From positions 13,255 through 77,254 of the forward strand of contig CAZEZH010000002.1 of the NCBI GenBank assembly GCA_964516305.1: a stretch of DNA of 64,000 bases, written 5' to 3'. Under the pieces are notes generated by a model. That model saw nothing but the letters and a program-made list of their open reading frames with translations, was not told the origin of the DNA and ran no database searches. This stretch comes from Lamprobacter sp964516305 (GTDB taxonomy: Bacteria > Pseudomonadota > Gammaproteobacteria > Chromatiales > Chromatiaceae). Shown piece after piece: positions 16,589-24,979 of this stretch. Position 1 is the stretch's first letter. Each line of letters begins with the position of its first letter. A program made the translations under genes and the position numbers.

Positions 16589-18141
16589 TGTCGATGATCA
16601 CTAGGCTCCTACAAGTGCGCGGTTGGAATGCCGCTGTCCGGCTGCTCGCTGTCGCGCTCTTCAGCACACCGATTCTGGCCAACGCAGCGGTCCCAGCAAC
16701 ACCGCTGATGACCCTCTATAAATTCAATGGCCCTCTCGAGATCCCCTATTACAGCATCGCGGCCAACGGCCCAGGTGGCCGCGCCGGCAGCTTGCCGCAA
16801 GGCACATCGGTGATCCCATGCCTGGTGGTTCGCAACGGTCGCGCGCTCACCGATGCCAAGGGAACGCCTTACGTCGGCTTCGAGGTGGTCGTGAATCCGG
16901 CCAAGGACAAAGGCCAGGCCGCCACGCGCAAGTTCAAGCGGACCTTCGCCGAACGCGAGTCACTGAAGGTCAAGAACCATCACTGTGATCGCAATGTCCG
17001 TCACCTGCTAAACGTCCGCGATCTCTACGTACTCAAGAAGCCGCCGTTTTTCGATCCGCCCGGCAAGGGCAATCCAGCCGCAGCCGAGCGCGAGGGCAAG
17101 AGCGAGCTGGATAAGATTGTTCGGGTCTTCCACAACTCACCCGAATGCGCTGCCGTGGACCGAGACGCGATCGGGCGGCGCGCCCGGCTCGCCAGCGCCT
17201 GGGACCGCTTCATTGCCAAGCATGATGGGCGCTGGGACGGCACCACCCTCGCACGGGCCAAACACCTCGATTACGCCATGCGCACAGCGATCTTCGAGGG
17301 GCATCTGGATCGTGGCTGTTCCGCCTACGGCGCCTGTGAACGCAACGTCGTCGTCCTCTCGATCCGCAATCGGGGTGTTGGACAATGCCTGAAGCGGCAA
17401 GGCTGCAAGTTCCCCGGCGACTTCCAGGGCATCTCCTCCGATGTTGGACAATACAACATCTGGGATGCCTACCTGACCCAGATCTCCGGCCTCACCTCTT
17501 GCTACCTGCGCACCGATCTGGCCAAGCAGAGTGATTACGACCTTTACCAGGGCATCTACAGCCAGAGCGTTGGTGACGCCGAGACCATCCTTTACGGCGG
17601 CACGCCAGCACTCACAGGCGTCTTTCCCGGCACCCGTTTGAGCGAGCTCACCGAGCTACGCCATTACTATCACCCACCAGCGATGGGCAAATGCTTCCCG
17701 CAGCATGCTCGGGTCGAGTATATGTCCGGCGCCGTGGCCGAGAATGGCCCCAATCATGTGTTAATCGCGAACACGCGGATCAAGGTCGGCGACCGAGTCA
17801 GCAGTGGCTATCGCTTCAAAGAATTCCGCTTCGACCAGGAAGGGACGATCGACGCGGTGCGCGTCGAGGACAATTACCCGGGCTTCATCGTCGATGGCCG
17901 CAAGGTCAGCCTCGGTGGTGGGGGTGGCTGCACGCCCTATGGCGTCTCCAGCGGCTGCCGCTTCTCGAACGTCGGGCGCTACCGACGCACCCCTAGCTGG
18001 CTCACCGCTGGTAAGCCGCTAGCCATCAACTGCCGCATCAACGACCGCGGCGAATCCTGCAGCGGCAGCGGCCGCGAGCAGCGGGTCACCGTCGGCGGCG
18101 CTTGCGACATCGACATGATGCCGGTCACGCGCGTGCACTGA
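16588..18141 (+). CDS. Secreted cysteine-rich protein of unknown function
   Basis: 517 residues with a signal peptide (about 1-33, cleavage after ANA). I do not recognise a family. The mature part holds many cysteines suited to disulfides, for example KNHHCDRNVRHLLNVRDLYV, the cluster around CSAYGACERN, GQCLKRQGC, and a C-terminal part with GGGGGCTPYGVSSGC and INCRINDRGESC. A segment around TGVFPGTRLSELTELRHYYH looks ordered. It is likely periplasmic or extracellular, coupled to the upstream small lipoprotein. No catalytic motif is evident. Confidence 0.75.
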   Translation: MSMITRLLQVRGWNAAVRLLAVALFSTPILANAAVPATPLMTLYKFNGPLEIPYYSIAANGPGGRAGSLPQGTSVIPCLVVRNGRALTDAKGTPYVGFEVVVNPAKDKGQAATRKFKRTFAERESLKVKNHHCDRNVRHLLNVRDLYVLKKPPFFDPPGKGNPAAAEREGKSELDKIVRVFHNSPECAAVDRDAIGRRARLASAWDRFIAKHDGRWDGTTLARAKHLDYAMRTAIFEGHLDRGCSAYGACERNVVVLSIRNRGVGQCLKRQGCKFPGDFQGISSDVGQYNIWDAYLTQISGLTSCYLRTDLAKQSDYDLYQGIYSQSVGDAETILYGGTPALTGVFPGTRLSELTELRHYYHPPAMGKCFPQHARVEYMSGAVAENGPNHVLIANTRIKVGDRVSSGYRFKEFRFDQEGTIDAVRVEDNYPGFIVDGRKVSLGGGGGCTPYGVSSGCRFSNVGRYRRTPSWLTAGKPLAINCRINDRGESCSGSGREQRVTVGGACDIDMMPVTRVH

Positions 18142-18152
18142 TCAGCCTAGCC

Positions 18153-18274
18153 AACGCAGATGACGCAGATTAAATATTTCTAAAACAGCGCCTTAGCGAG
18201 AATACTAAGGACACCGACCAGGTGAAGCAGGGATTGGCCTTCGTGGCTTAATCTCTGTGCGCTTATCTGCGGTT
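18153..18274. repeat. Miniature inverted-repeat element
   Basis: About 122 bp between two convergent genes. The left arm AACGCAGATGACGCAGATTA (18153 on) and the right arm (18248-18274), read on the other strand, share the units CGCAGAT and AGATTAA with small insertions. Inside is a hairpin CCTTAG/CTAAGG (18191-18210). The layout resembles a REP or MITE-type intergenic repeat with no coding capacity. It may also act as a bidirectional terminator. No second copy is seen in this window. Confidence 0.5.
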
Positions 18275-18300
18275 GAATGCTCTTTTTGGGTTGAATCCTT

Positions 18301-19740
18301 CTACTCCGGACTCTCGCCCAGGGTCTGGTAGTACTGTTTGATGTCTTCGCCGATGGTGGCGGTGATCTGATAGAAGACCTCGTGCGAGATCCGCACTGGC
18401 TGGTCATCGACCTGATCGGCCTGAGCACAGGTCTCCGCGATCAACCGATAGAGGTAATTGAGCACAAAACGCGGCTGGCGGAGCTTATCGAGCGCGCCGA
18501 GAATCTCGCGCTGCGGGATCACTGACGCGAACAGCTGATCGAGCGGGTAAGGGTCGGTGGGATCTTCGCGACAGATGCGCAGGCGTGCAGACATCATGTC
18601 GAACAGCTGCTTATCGCCCCAGCGGAACGGATAGATGATCTTCTGCTTGTCGAAGCGTGCCTCATTCGCCTTCTCCGAGCCGGCCTTGCGCACCGCCTCG
18701 TAGAGCTGGCGCGGTAGCAGCATCTTAAAGCTCAGGTTCGGATGCAGCTGGAGAATGCGATTGTTCCAGAGCGGCCAGACGAAGTCCTCCATGCGCTCGC
18801 GATCACCATTGATCAAAGAGGGCTCGTCGACCTTATCCATGACCACCACGATCTGCTGGTAGCCAAGGCTGAGCACGACATCGATAAACTTGGTGGCGAA
18901 CAGCCGGCGCACATCGTCGTCATCGCGCCAACCGGTGCGCTTAACATCCTGATCCTTGAGATAACCCTGCGGGATTGAGCGCAGCGCACACTCGACATCC
19001 TTGGCATTGCGGTCCCGCACCAAGATCTCCCGTTCCGCGGAGCGCGCAACGCCGCGATAGAAGGCGCTGCGGACCAGCGGCAACAGGCCTAGCGAGAGCA
19101 GTGCGGCGCTGGATTCCTTGAGGCTATCGAAGAAGCCGCCAATCAGCCCCCGGGGCATCAAGCGCTTGGATAGCGACGCCATGATACGGTTATAACGATC
19201 TGGGGGCCCGCTGACATAGAAAGCCATCAGCATCATCAGATCATGACGTCGGTATTGCTCCAGTTTTTCCAAGTGTAGGTCAGCGTCCTTGGCCTCTTTG
19301 AGCAAGGCTTCCATGCCACAGACCAGTATCGCATCCAAATGTTGGGCGAGGCCAAAATCCTTCAGTGTCACCGCCACCTCGCGGCGCCGATCTTGCTCGC
19401 TCTTGCGCTTGAAGGCTTCGAGGAACCCGTTGAAGTCATCGTAGTGCAGCAGCAGGATGCGATTCTGATCCTGATCCTGATGCTGGCGGTTGAAGTACTC
19501 GATGTTCTTTTCCAACGCCAGGCGCAACGCTGACTTACCGCTGCCCTTGACGCCGAAGATCATCGAGGTGCCGCGCCCTGGCGGATCTCCGAAGAACTTG
19601 TCCCAAGCCTGATGGTTGAAGGTATAACCGGACTCATTGACCAGATCTTCGAAGACCTTGTCGTTTTGTGCTTCTTCCTCGATGAACGGGTTACGAACCA
19701 GCCCATGAGACTTTAGAAACTGCGCCATCGCGATGGACAT
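18301..19740 (-). CDS. P-loop ATPase of unrecognised family
   Basis: 479 residues. Walker A GVKGSGKS lies at 63-70 and a Walker B-like strand IVVVMDKVDEPS at about 297-308, so a STAND/KAP/ORC-like ATPase is possible. The N-terminus HGLVRNPFIEEEAQND reads like an AAA-type entry segment. A hydrophobic patch about 195-235 (RGLIGGFFDSLKESS to LLSLGLLPLVRSAFYRG) could be a membrane hairpin. The C-terminal third contains LDKLRQPRFVLNYLYRL, reminiscent of a winged-helix region. An alternative start is Met5. No sure function; conflict-related ATPases are one option. Confidence 0.75.
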   Translation of the reverse strand: MSIAMAQFLKSHGLVRNPFIEEEAQNDKVFEDLVNESGYTFNHQAWDKFFGDPPGRGTSMIFGVKGSGKSALRLALEKNIEYFNRQHQDQDQNRILLLHYDDFNGFLEAFKRKSEQDRRREVAVTLKDFGLAQHLDAILVCGMEALLKEAKDADLHLEKLEQYRRHDLMMLMAFYVSGPPDRYNRIMASLSKRLMPRGLIGGFFDSLKESSAALLSLGLLPLVRSAFYRGVARSAEREILVRDRNAKDVECALRSIPQGYLKDQDVKRTGWRDDDDVRRLFATKFIDVVLSLGYQQIVVVMDKVDEPSLINGDRERMEDFVWPLWNNRILQLHPNLSFKMLLPRQLYEAVRKAGSEKANEARFDKQKIIYPFRWGDKQLFDMMSARLRICREDPTDPYPLDQLFASVIPQREILGALDKLRQPRFVLNYLYRLIAETCAQADQVDDQPVRISHEVFYQITATIGEDIKQYYQTLGESPE

Positions 19741-19886
19741 GGACAGAAATACCTTTTTCGACGAGTAGCAGCCGCGCCTGCAAACGAGGCCTAGTGTCCC
19801 TTTAGAGGGGCGTCAGCCGCAAGCTGGCTCTCGGGGATCAGGGGGGGTGTGCGCGAACTCTGTTCGGGGTTAGCGGCCAGCGCCGA

Positions 19887-20162
19887 TCAGAGCTTTGGCG
19901 AATGCTCGATCACGATGAACAACAGTATTCCAAACGAGACGACCAGGATAATAATTCGCGGAATCAGCGTTTTCGCAGCATATCCTGCAAGCTTGCGCTT
20001 AAGCTCGCAGATGAAACCGCCTTCAGGCGCCTCGCGCATTTGGCAAATGTGCAGCGCGAAACGTGCAAGTAAGCGGCGCGCAAGATCGAACACGGAATAC
20101 AGGAAGACGACGAGCGCGACAAAGGTACCTAACCCGATCAACCAATTTTCAAGATAGCCCAT
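19887..20162 (-). CDS. Small membrane protein, two helices
   Basis: 91 residues with transmembrane segments at about 6-27 and 68-86, and a basic middle (ARRLLARFALH, ELKRKLAGYAAK) that should face the cytoplasm. No recognised family. It lies about 145 bp upstream of the P-loop ATPase on the same strand, so a shared unit is possible but not shown. The gene ends with the second helix and a short polar tail. Confidence 0.6.
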   Translation of the reverse strand: MGYLENWLIGLGTFVALVVFLYSVFDLARRLLARFALHICQMREAPEGGFICELKRKLAGYAAKTLIPRIIILVVSFGILLFIVIEHSPKL

Positions 20163-20318
20163 GATGATATTCCAAGGTTTAGCTCCTGGACAGAGGTCGA
20201 CATGACTACCCTCTGTCAGTTAGGGACTATCCTGCCACAGCGCTGCATCTGTGTCTTTGCGATCTCCGGATAAATGACGGTTCGTTCCAAAAAACAGCGA
20301 GCCTGCGCGCCTGCAGTC

Positions 20319-22397
20319 TCAGGGGTCAGCATCAATCAGGATACAGCGTGCACTGTGCGTGTCGCTTAGCTGAACCGGTCGTGGATAGGTCGCCGAACAG
20401 GCCGCGATGGCCCGTGGACAGCGGGGATGAAAATGGCAACCGGCTGGAGGCGCGGCTGGCGAAGGCATATCACCGTCGAGCCGAATGATTTGGCGTCGTT
20501 CGGCCTTATCCATCATCGGCACCGCCGATAGCAGCGCCTGGGTATATGGATGGCGCGGATGGTCCAGCACCTCTGCGGCGCGGCCCTGTTCGACGATACG
20601 CCCCAGATACATCACCGCGACTTCATGCGCCAGATAGGCGACCACCGAGATGTCGTGGGTGATAAACAGGTAGCTGAGCCCAAGCTCATCTTGTAACCGC
20701 TTGAGCAAGTTCAGGATCTGTGCCTGCACCGAGACGTCGAGCGCGCTCGTGGGCTCGTCGCAGACGATCAGTTTGGGATCGACTGCAAGTGCACGGGCGA
20801 CGCAGATGCGTTGACGTTGACCGCCAGAGAACTCGTGCGGATAGCGATCCATGGCCTGCTCGCCAATCCCCACCTGCTCGAGCAATTGCGCCACCCGGCG
20901 CCGCCGCGCTGCCCGCCCCTTCTCGATGCCAAGCGACTGCAGCCCCTCGCCGACGATGTCACCGACCAGCATGCGCGGGTTCATCGACGCGAAGGGGTCT
21001 TGAAAGATGATCTGCAGATCCTTGCGATAGCGCCGCATCTGGCCTGGTCGGATCGCAGCGAGATCGACCCCGTTGTAGCGCACTTGGCCGCCAGTCGGCG
21101 GTTCGAGCTGCAAGATGCCCTTGCCAACGGTCGTCTTGCCGCAGCCAGACTCGCCGACCAACGCCAGGGTCTGCCCGGCCTTCAAGCGCAGATCGACGCC
21201 ATCGACTGCCTTGACATGCGCGACCGTGCGCCGAAACAGACCACGCTGAACCGGGAAATGCACCTGGAGCCCGTCGGCGTCGAGCAATGCGTGCCCATCG
21301 GGCTCCGCAGACCGAGATGGCGCCGACTCGGACTCTAGTACGGCATCCGCTGCTTCGACCTCTGCGGCGGCGGGTACCACAGACCCCACGGTTGCCCTGT
21401 TAGCCTCCGTCTCGCGAAAGCCCGCAGGTCCCTCAGCCCAGAGCAGACAGCGCACTTGCTGCTCAATGTTGGGCTGAAACCATCCGATCGACGCCTCGCG
21501 GCAGGCCGGCATGACCTGAGGGCAGCGATCAGCAAAGCGACAGCCAACGAAGGGCTGATCCAGAGGTGGCACCCGGCCTGGGATCACCGCTAGCTCACCA
21601 CGCCGCTTGCTCGCGCTGGGCACACTCTCCATCAGCCGACGGCTATACGGATGCGCCGGCGCAGCAAAGAAGGTATCGACGTTGGCCTGCTCGACGATCT
21701 GCCCGGCATACATCACCGCAAGCCGGTCCGCGGTCTCGGCGACGACCCCGAGGTCATGGGTGATCAGCAGCACCGCCATCCCGGTCTGCGCCTGCAGCCC
21801 CTTGAGCAGCTGCAGTACCTGGGCCTGGATGGTGACATCGAGAGCGGTGGTCGGCTCATCGGCGACTAGCAGCTGTGGATCGCCGGCCAGTGCCATCGCG
21901 ATCATCACCCGTTGTTTCATCCCGCCCGAGAGCTGGTGCGGGAATTCGCCCGCGCGCTGCGCCGGGTCTGGGATACCGACCGACCGCAGCAGCTCGACCA
22001 CCCGTTCGGCGACCGCCGCCTTGGGCAGGCGCTTGTGCAACCGCACTGCCTCAGCGATCTGATCGCCCACCTTGAGTACCGGGTTCAGCGAGGTCTGCGG
22101 CTCTTGGAAGATCATCGCCATGCGCCCGCCGCGAACGCTGCGCATCTCGCGCTCAGTCAATGCCAACAGCTCGGTGCCATCAAGCTGCACCGAGCCATCG
22201 GTGATCCGACCGGACAGCGGCAGCAGACGCATCAGCGACAGCGCCGTCATCGACTTGCCACAGCCGGATTCGCCAAGCAGCGCGAGGGTCTCGCCGCGGC
22301 GAATCTCGAAGCCAACGCCATCGCAGACCTGCACCGGCCGCTCACCGGTGCCGAGCTGTGCGCTTAGATCCGAGACATGAAGCAAGACGTCGCTCAT
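20319..22397 (-). CDS. Peptide ABC transporter, fused ATP-binding protein (YejF-like)
   Basis: Two complete ABC ATPase domains in one chain of about 692 residues, energising peptide uptake. Domain 1: GESGCGKSMTALSL, LSGGMKQRVMIAMAL, LLVADEPTTALD. Domain 2: GESGCGKTTVGK, FSGGQRQRICVARAL, LIVCDEPTSALD. Each ends in an oligopeptide-type C-terminal zinc or iron-sulfur-like segment (CRFADRCPQVMPAC; CHFHPRCPRAIAAC). ATG at 22397 is chosen because MSDVLLHVSDL opens the first domain. Last gene of the four-gene importer operon, 49 bp after the permease. Confidence 0.92.
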   Translation of the reverse strand: MSDVLLHVSDLSAQLGTGERPVQVCDGVGFEIRRGETLALLGESGCGKSMTALSLMRLLPLSGRITDGSVQLDGTELLALTEREMRSVRGGRMAMIFQEPQTSLNPVLKVGDQIAEAVRLHKRLPKAAVAERVVELLRSVGIPDPAQRAGEFPHQLSGGMKQRVMIAMALAGDPQLLVADEPTTALDVTIQAQVLQLLKGLQAQTGMAVLLITHDLGVVAETADRLAVMYAGQIVEQANVDTFFAAPAHPYSRRLMESVPSASKRRGELAVIPGRVPPLDQPFVGCRFADRCPQVMPACREASIGWFQPNIEQQVRCLLWAEGPAGFRETEANRATVGSVVPAAAEVEAADAVLESESAPSRSAEPDGHALLDADGLQVHFPVQRGLFRRTVAHVKAVDGVDLRLKAGQTLALVGESGCGKTTVGKGILQLEPPTGGQVRYNGVDLAAIRPGQMRRYRKDLQIIFQDPFASMNPRMLVGDIVGEGLQSLGIEKGRAARRRRVAQLLEQVGIGEQAMDRYPHEFSGGQRQRICVARALAVDPKLIVCDEPTSALDVSVQAQILNLLKRLQDELGLSYLFITHDISVVAYLAHEVAVMYLGRIVEQGRAAEVLDHPRHPYTQALLSAVPMMDKAERRQIIRLDGDMPSPAAPPAGCHFHPRCPRAIAACSATYPRPVQLSDTHSARCILIDADP

Positions 22398-22446
22398 CGA
22401 GACAGGCCAAGGCGGCGGATCAGGGTGTAACAGATCTGAGGCGAGC

Positions 22447-23991
22447 TCATGTCGCGCTCCGCAGCCGAGGATCGAAGGCATCCCGGACCACATCGGCAAG
22501 CAGATTGGCGGCCAGCACCAGGGTGAACATGAAGACGAAGGCCGCAGCCAGCGACCACCAGACCACCGGGTCGCGCGCCAGCTCCAGCCGAGCGCTATTG
22601 ATCATGTTGCCCCAGCTGTTCATGGTCGGATCGACCCCGATATTGACATAGGACAGCACCGCCTCAGCCAGTACCAAGCCGCTGAAATCCAGCACCAGCG
22701 TGATCATCACGATATGCAGCACATTCGGCAGGATGTGGCGTCCAATCACCCTGGAATGGCGCACGCCCAGTGAACGCGCCGCCTGGACATAGTCGGCCTC
22801 GCGCAGCTTCAGCGACTCGCCGCGCAGCAGCCGGCAGAGCCCCGTCCAGCTGGTCACGCCAAGAATGATGCAAAGGAACAGCAGGCGCAGATCGGCACGC
22901 TCAACGAGGCTCTCAAACTGCTCCGCGTTGTTGGTCATGTAGACCTGCAGCAACAGGATCGCGGCCGCGATCAATAGCACACCCGGAATCGAGTTCAGCG
23001 TGGTGTAGAGATACTGGATCAGATCGTCGGTGCGACCGCCAAAGTAGCCCGCCATGATGCCTAAGATCACCGCCGCCGGCAGCATCACCAGTGTCGTCAG
23101 CGTACCGATCACCAGGCCCGTGCGGATACTCTTCAGGCTCTGATAGAACACATCCTCACCAACCTTGTCGGTGCCCAGGATGTGGTACTTGGCGGCCAGC
23201 TCGGCAGCGACGAAGCTGAGCACCAGCATCAGCGCCAGGGTGATCAGTCCGATCCGCCAAGGAAGCTCGGACTCACCACGCCAGATTGCATGGGCGCTCT
23301 CGTTAAACGGCTGTCGCCAGCGCCAGGCAAGGGCAGCGATCAGGATCACCATCACCGCGGTCCAGGCAATGAGTCCCTTGACCATCCCGAAGAGTCCGCG
23401 CCAGGCGATATCGGCACCCCGCTGCGATGGATCATCCAAGTGCGCACCGCCATGCTCGAGGCGCGGATAGCCGCGGATCACGCTGCCGTCTGGCTGGTCA
23501 ATGGGCTCTTTGACGAAGAGCTGGGTGGCAAAAGGTGCCGAGAAGGTCTTTTCCTGACGCTCACGCAGGCCGCTGAGCCAAAGATCCAGTACCGAGATGA
23601 TCTGCCTCGAGTAGGTCGGTGCCGAGGTTGACAGCGTTTCCAAACCCTCTCCTTCGGCGACCGCTGGCTCGCCCTGATGGGCGGCGTCCTGCTCCATGGT
23701 GTCAGCGCCCCCCCCCGCCTCGCCGCTAGTCGCCCCAGCCTCATCGCTGCCGAGGAGGGTCGCATCGGCCTGCACGACTGACTCGATGCGCGGATGAAAA
23801 TGCAGCGAATCGAGCAGCCCGATGCCGACGTAGAAGAGGATCACCACCAGCGCGGTCACGCCAACCGGCGAGCGCCCGACCTGGACCCAGGGACCGCGCA
23901 GGTGCTCATGGCGCGCGGCATAGAAGCCAAAGCCGATGCCAACCGCGATTAGCACGAAGATCAGGGCGTCGGTGATCAGGATGACCGGCAC
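22447..23991 (-). CDS. Peptide ABC transporter permease (YejE/DppC-like) with large insert
   Basis: 514 residues, against about 300-340 for common DppC or YejE. After two helices (about 5-25 and 43-61) a long extracytoplasmic segment (about 62-200) follows, acidic and low-complexity in part (GEAGGGADTMEQDAAHQGE). Then come the usual permease helices and the EAA loop ESLKLREADYVQAARSLGVRHSRVIGRHILPN. It sits 10 bp after the YejB-like gene. Second permease of the importer. Confidence 0.9.
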   Translation of the reverse strand: MPVILITDALIFVLIAVGIGFGFYAARHEHLRGPWVQVGRSPVGVTALVVILFYVGIGLLDSLHFHPRIESVVQADATLLGSDEAGATSGEAGGGADTMEQDAAHQGEPAVAEGEGLETLSTSAPTYSRQIISVLDLWLSGLRERQEKTFSAPFATQLFVKEPIDQPDGSVIRGYPRLEHGGAHLDDPSQRGADIAWRGLFGMVKGLIAWTAVMVILIAALAWRWRQPFNESAHAIWRGESELPWRIGLITLALMLVLSFVAAELAAKYHILGTDKVGEDVFYQSLKSIRTGLVIGTLTTLVMLPAAVILGIMAGYFGGRTDDLIQYLYTTLNSIPGVLLIAAAILLLQVYMTNNAEQFESLVERADLRLLFLCIILGVTSWTGLCRLLRGESLKLREADYVQAARSLGVRHSRVIGRHILPNVLHIVMITLVLDFSGLVLAEAVLSYVNIGVDPTMNSWGNMINSARLELARDPVVWWSLAAAFVFMFTLVLAANLLADVVRDAFDPRLRSAT

Positions 23992-24001
23992 GGCAGCGCC
24001 C

Positions 24002-24979
24002 TCAAGACAGCCGGACCCTGGGATCGACCAGGGTGTAGGAGATGTCGGTCATGATCAGACCGATGATGTAAAGCACCGAGCCCAGGAAGACCATGGCCCG
24101 CACGATCGAGAAGTCCTGGCGGTTGATCGCATCGATGGTATAGCTGCCAAGGCCAGGCACGCCGAAGAAGGATTCGATGATTAGTGCCCCCATGAACAAC
24201 AGCGGCAGCACCGCGACCACGCCGGTGAGAATCGGTATCAGCGCGTTGCGCAGCACATGGCGAAACAAGACCGAACGCTCACGCAGCCCTTTGGCGCGAG
24301 CGGTACGGACATAGTCGCGGTTGATCTCCTCGAGGAAGAAGGTGCGGTACAGCCGTGTGCTGCTGCCGATGCCAGCGGCCACGCCAACGACGACGGGCAA
24401 GATCAGGAACTTCAAGGCCTCGAGCCCGCGATCGTAGCCTGAGATCGGCACCAGATGAAACAGCTTACCGATCAAGAACTGGCCACCGATGATGTAGAAC
24501 AGACCCGAGATCGACATCATCGCCACCAATAGGACGACGCTGCCGAAGTCGATATAGGTGGCACGGAAGAACACGATCATCAAGGCATAGCTAATGGCGA
24601 TGGCCAGCCCCACTAGCAGGGTCGGGATCGCGATCGCCAAACTCGGCCACATGCGCTGGCGGATGTCGAAGCCGATATCGCGGCCGCTGTCGGACTGACC
24701 AAAGTCGAACGCGAACAGTTTCAGCGACTTGTCGAAGAAGATGGTCTCGGTGACGGCACCAAGCCCGTCGGCCTCCGCATTGAACAGCAGCGGCTTGTCG
24801 TAGCCATGCTCTGCCTTCCAGGTATCGATCGCCTCCTGGGTCACGCGCTTGTCGCCAAGCTGCATCCGCGCCATGTCATCGGGCGTATTGACGACGAAGA
24901 ACAACAGGAAGGTGATTAGGTTCACGCCAATCAGGATCGGCAGCGCATAGAGTAGGCGACGCAGGATGTAAGCGCTCAT
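24002..24979 (-). CDS. Peptide ABC transporter permease (YejB/DppB-like)
   Basis: 325 residues with the family N-terminus MSAYILRRLLYALPILIGVNLITFLLFF, about six helices, and the EAA motif RTARAKGLRERSVLFRHVLRNALIPI that contacts the ATPase. It starts with ATGA, overlapping the stop of the binding-protein gene by 4 bp, so the two are coupled. Partner of the permease that follows. Confidence 0.93.
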   Translation of the reverse strand: MSAYILRRLLYALPILIGVNLITFLLFFVVNTPDDMARMQLGDKRVTQEAIDTWKAEHGYDKPLLFNAEADGLGAVTETIFFDKSLKLFAFDFGQSDSGRDIGFDIRQRMWPSLAIAIPTLLVGLAIAISYALMIVFFRATYIDFGSVVLLVAMMSISGLFYIIGGQFLIGKLFHLVPISGYDRGLEALKFLILPVVVGVAAGIGSSTRLYRTFFLEEINRDYVRTARAKGLRERSVLFRHVLRNALIPILTGVVAVLPLLFMGALIIESFFGVPGLGSYTIDAINRQDFSIVRAMVFLGSVLYIIGLIMTDISYTLVDPRVRLS

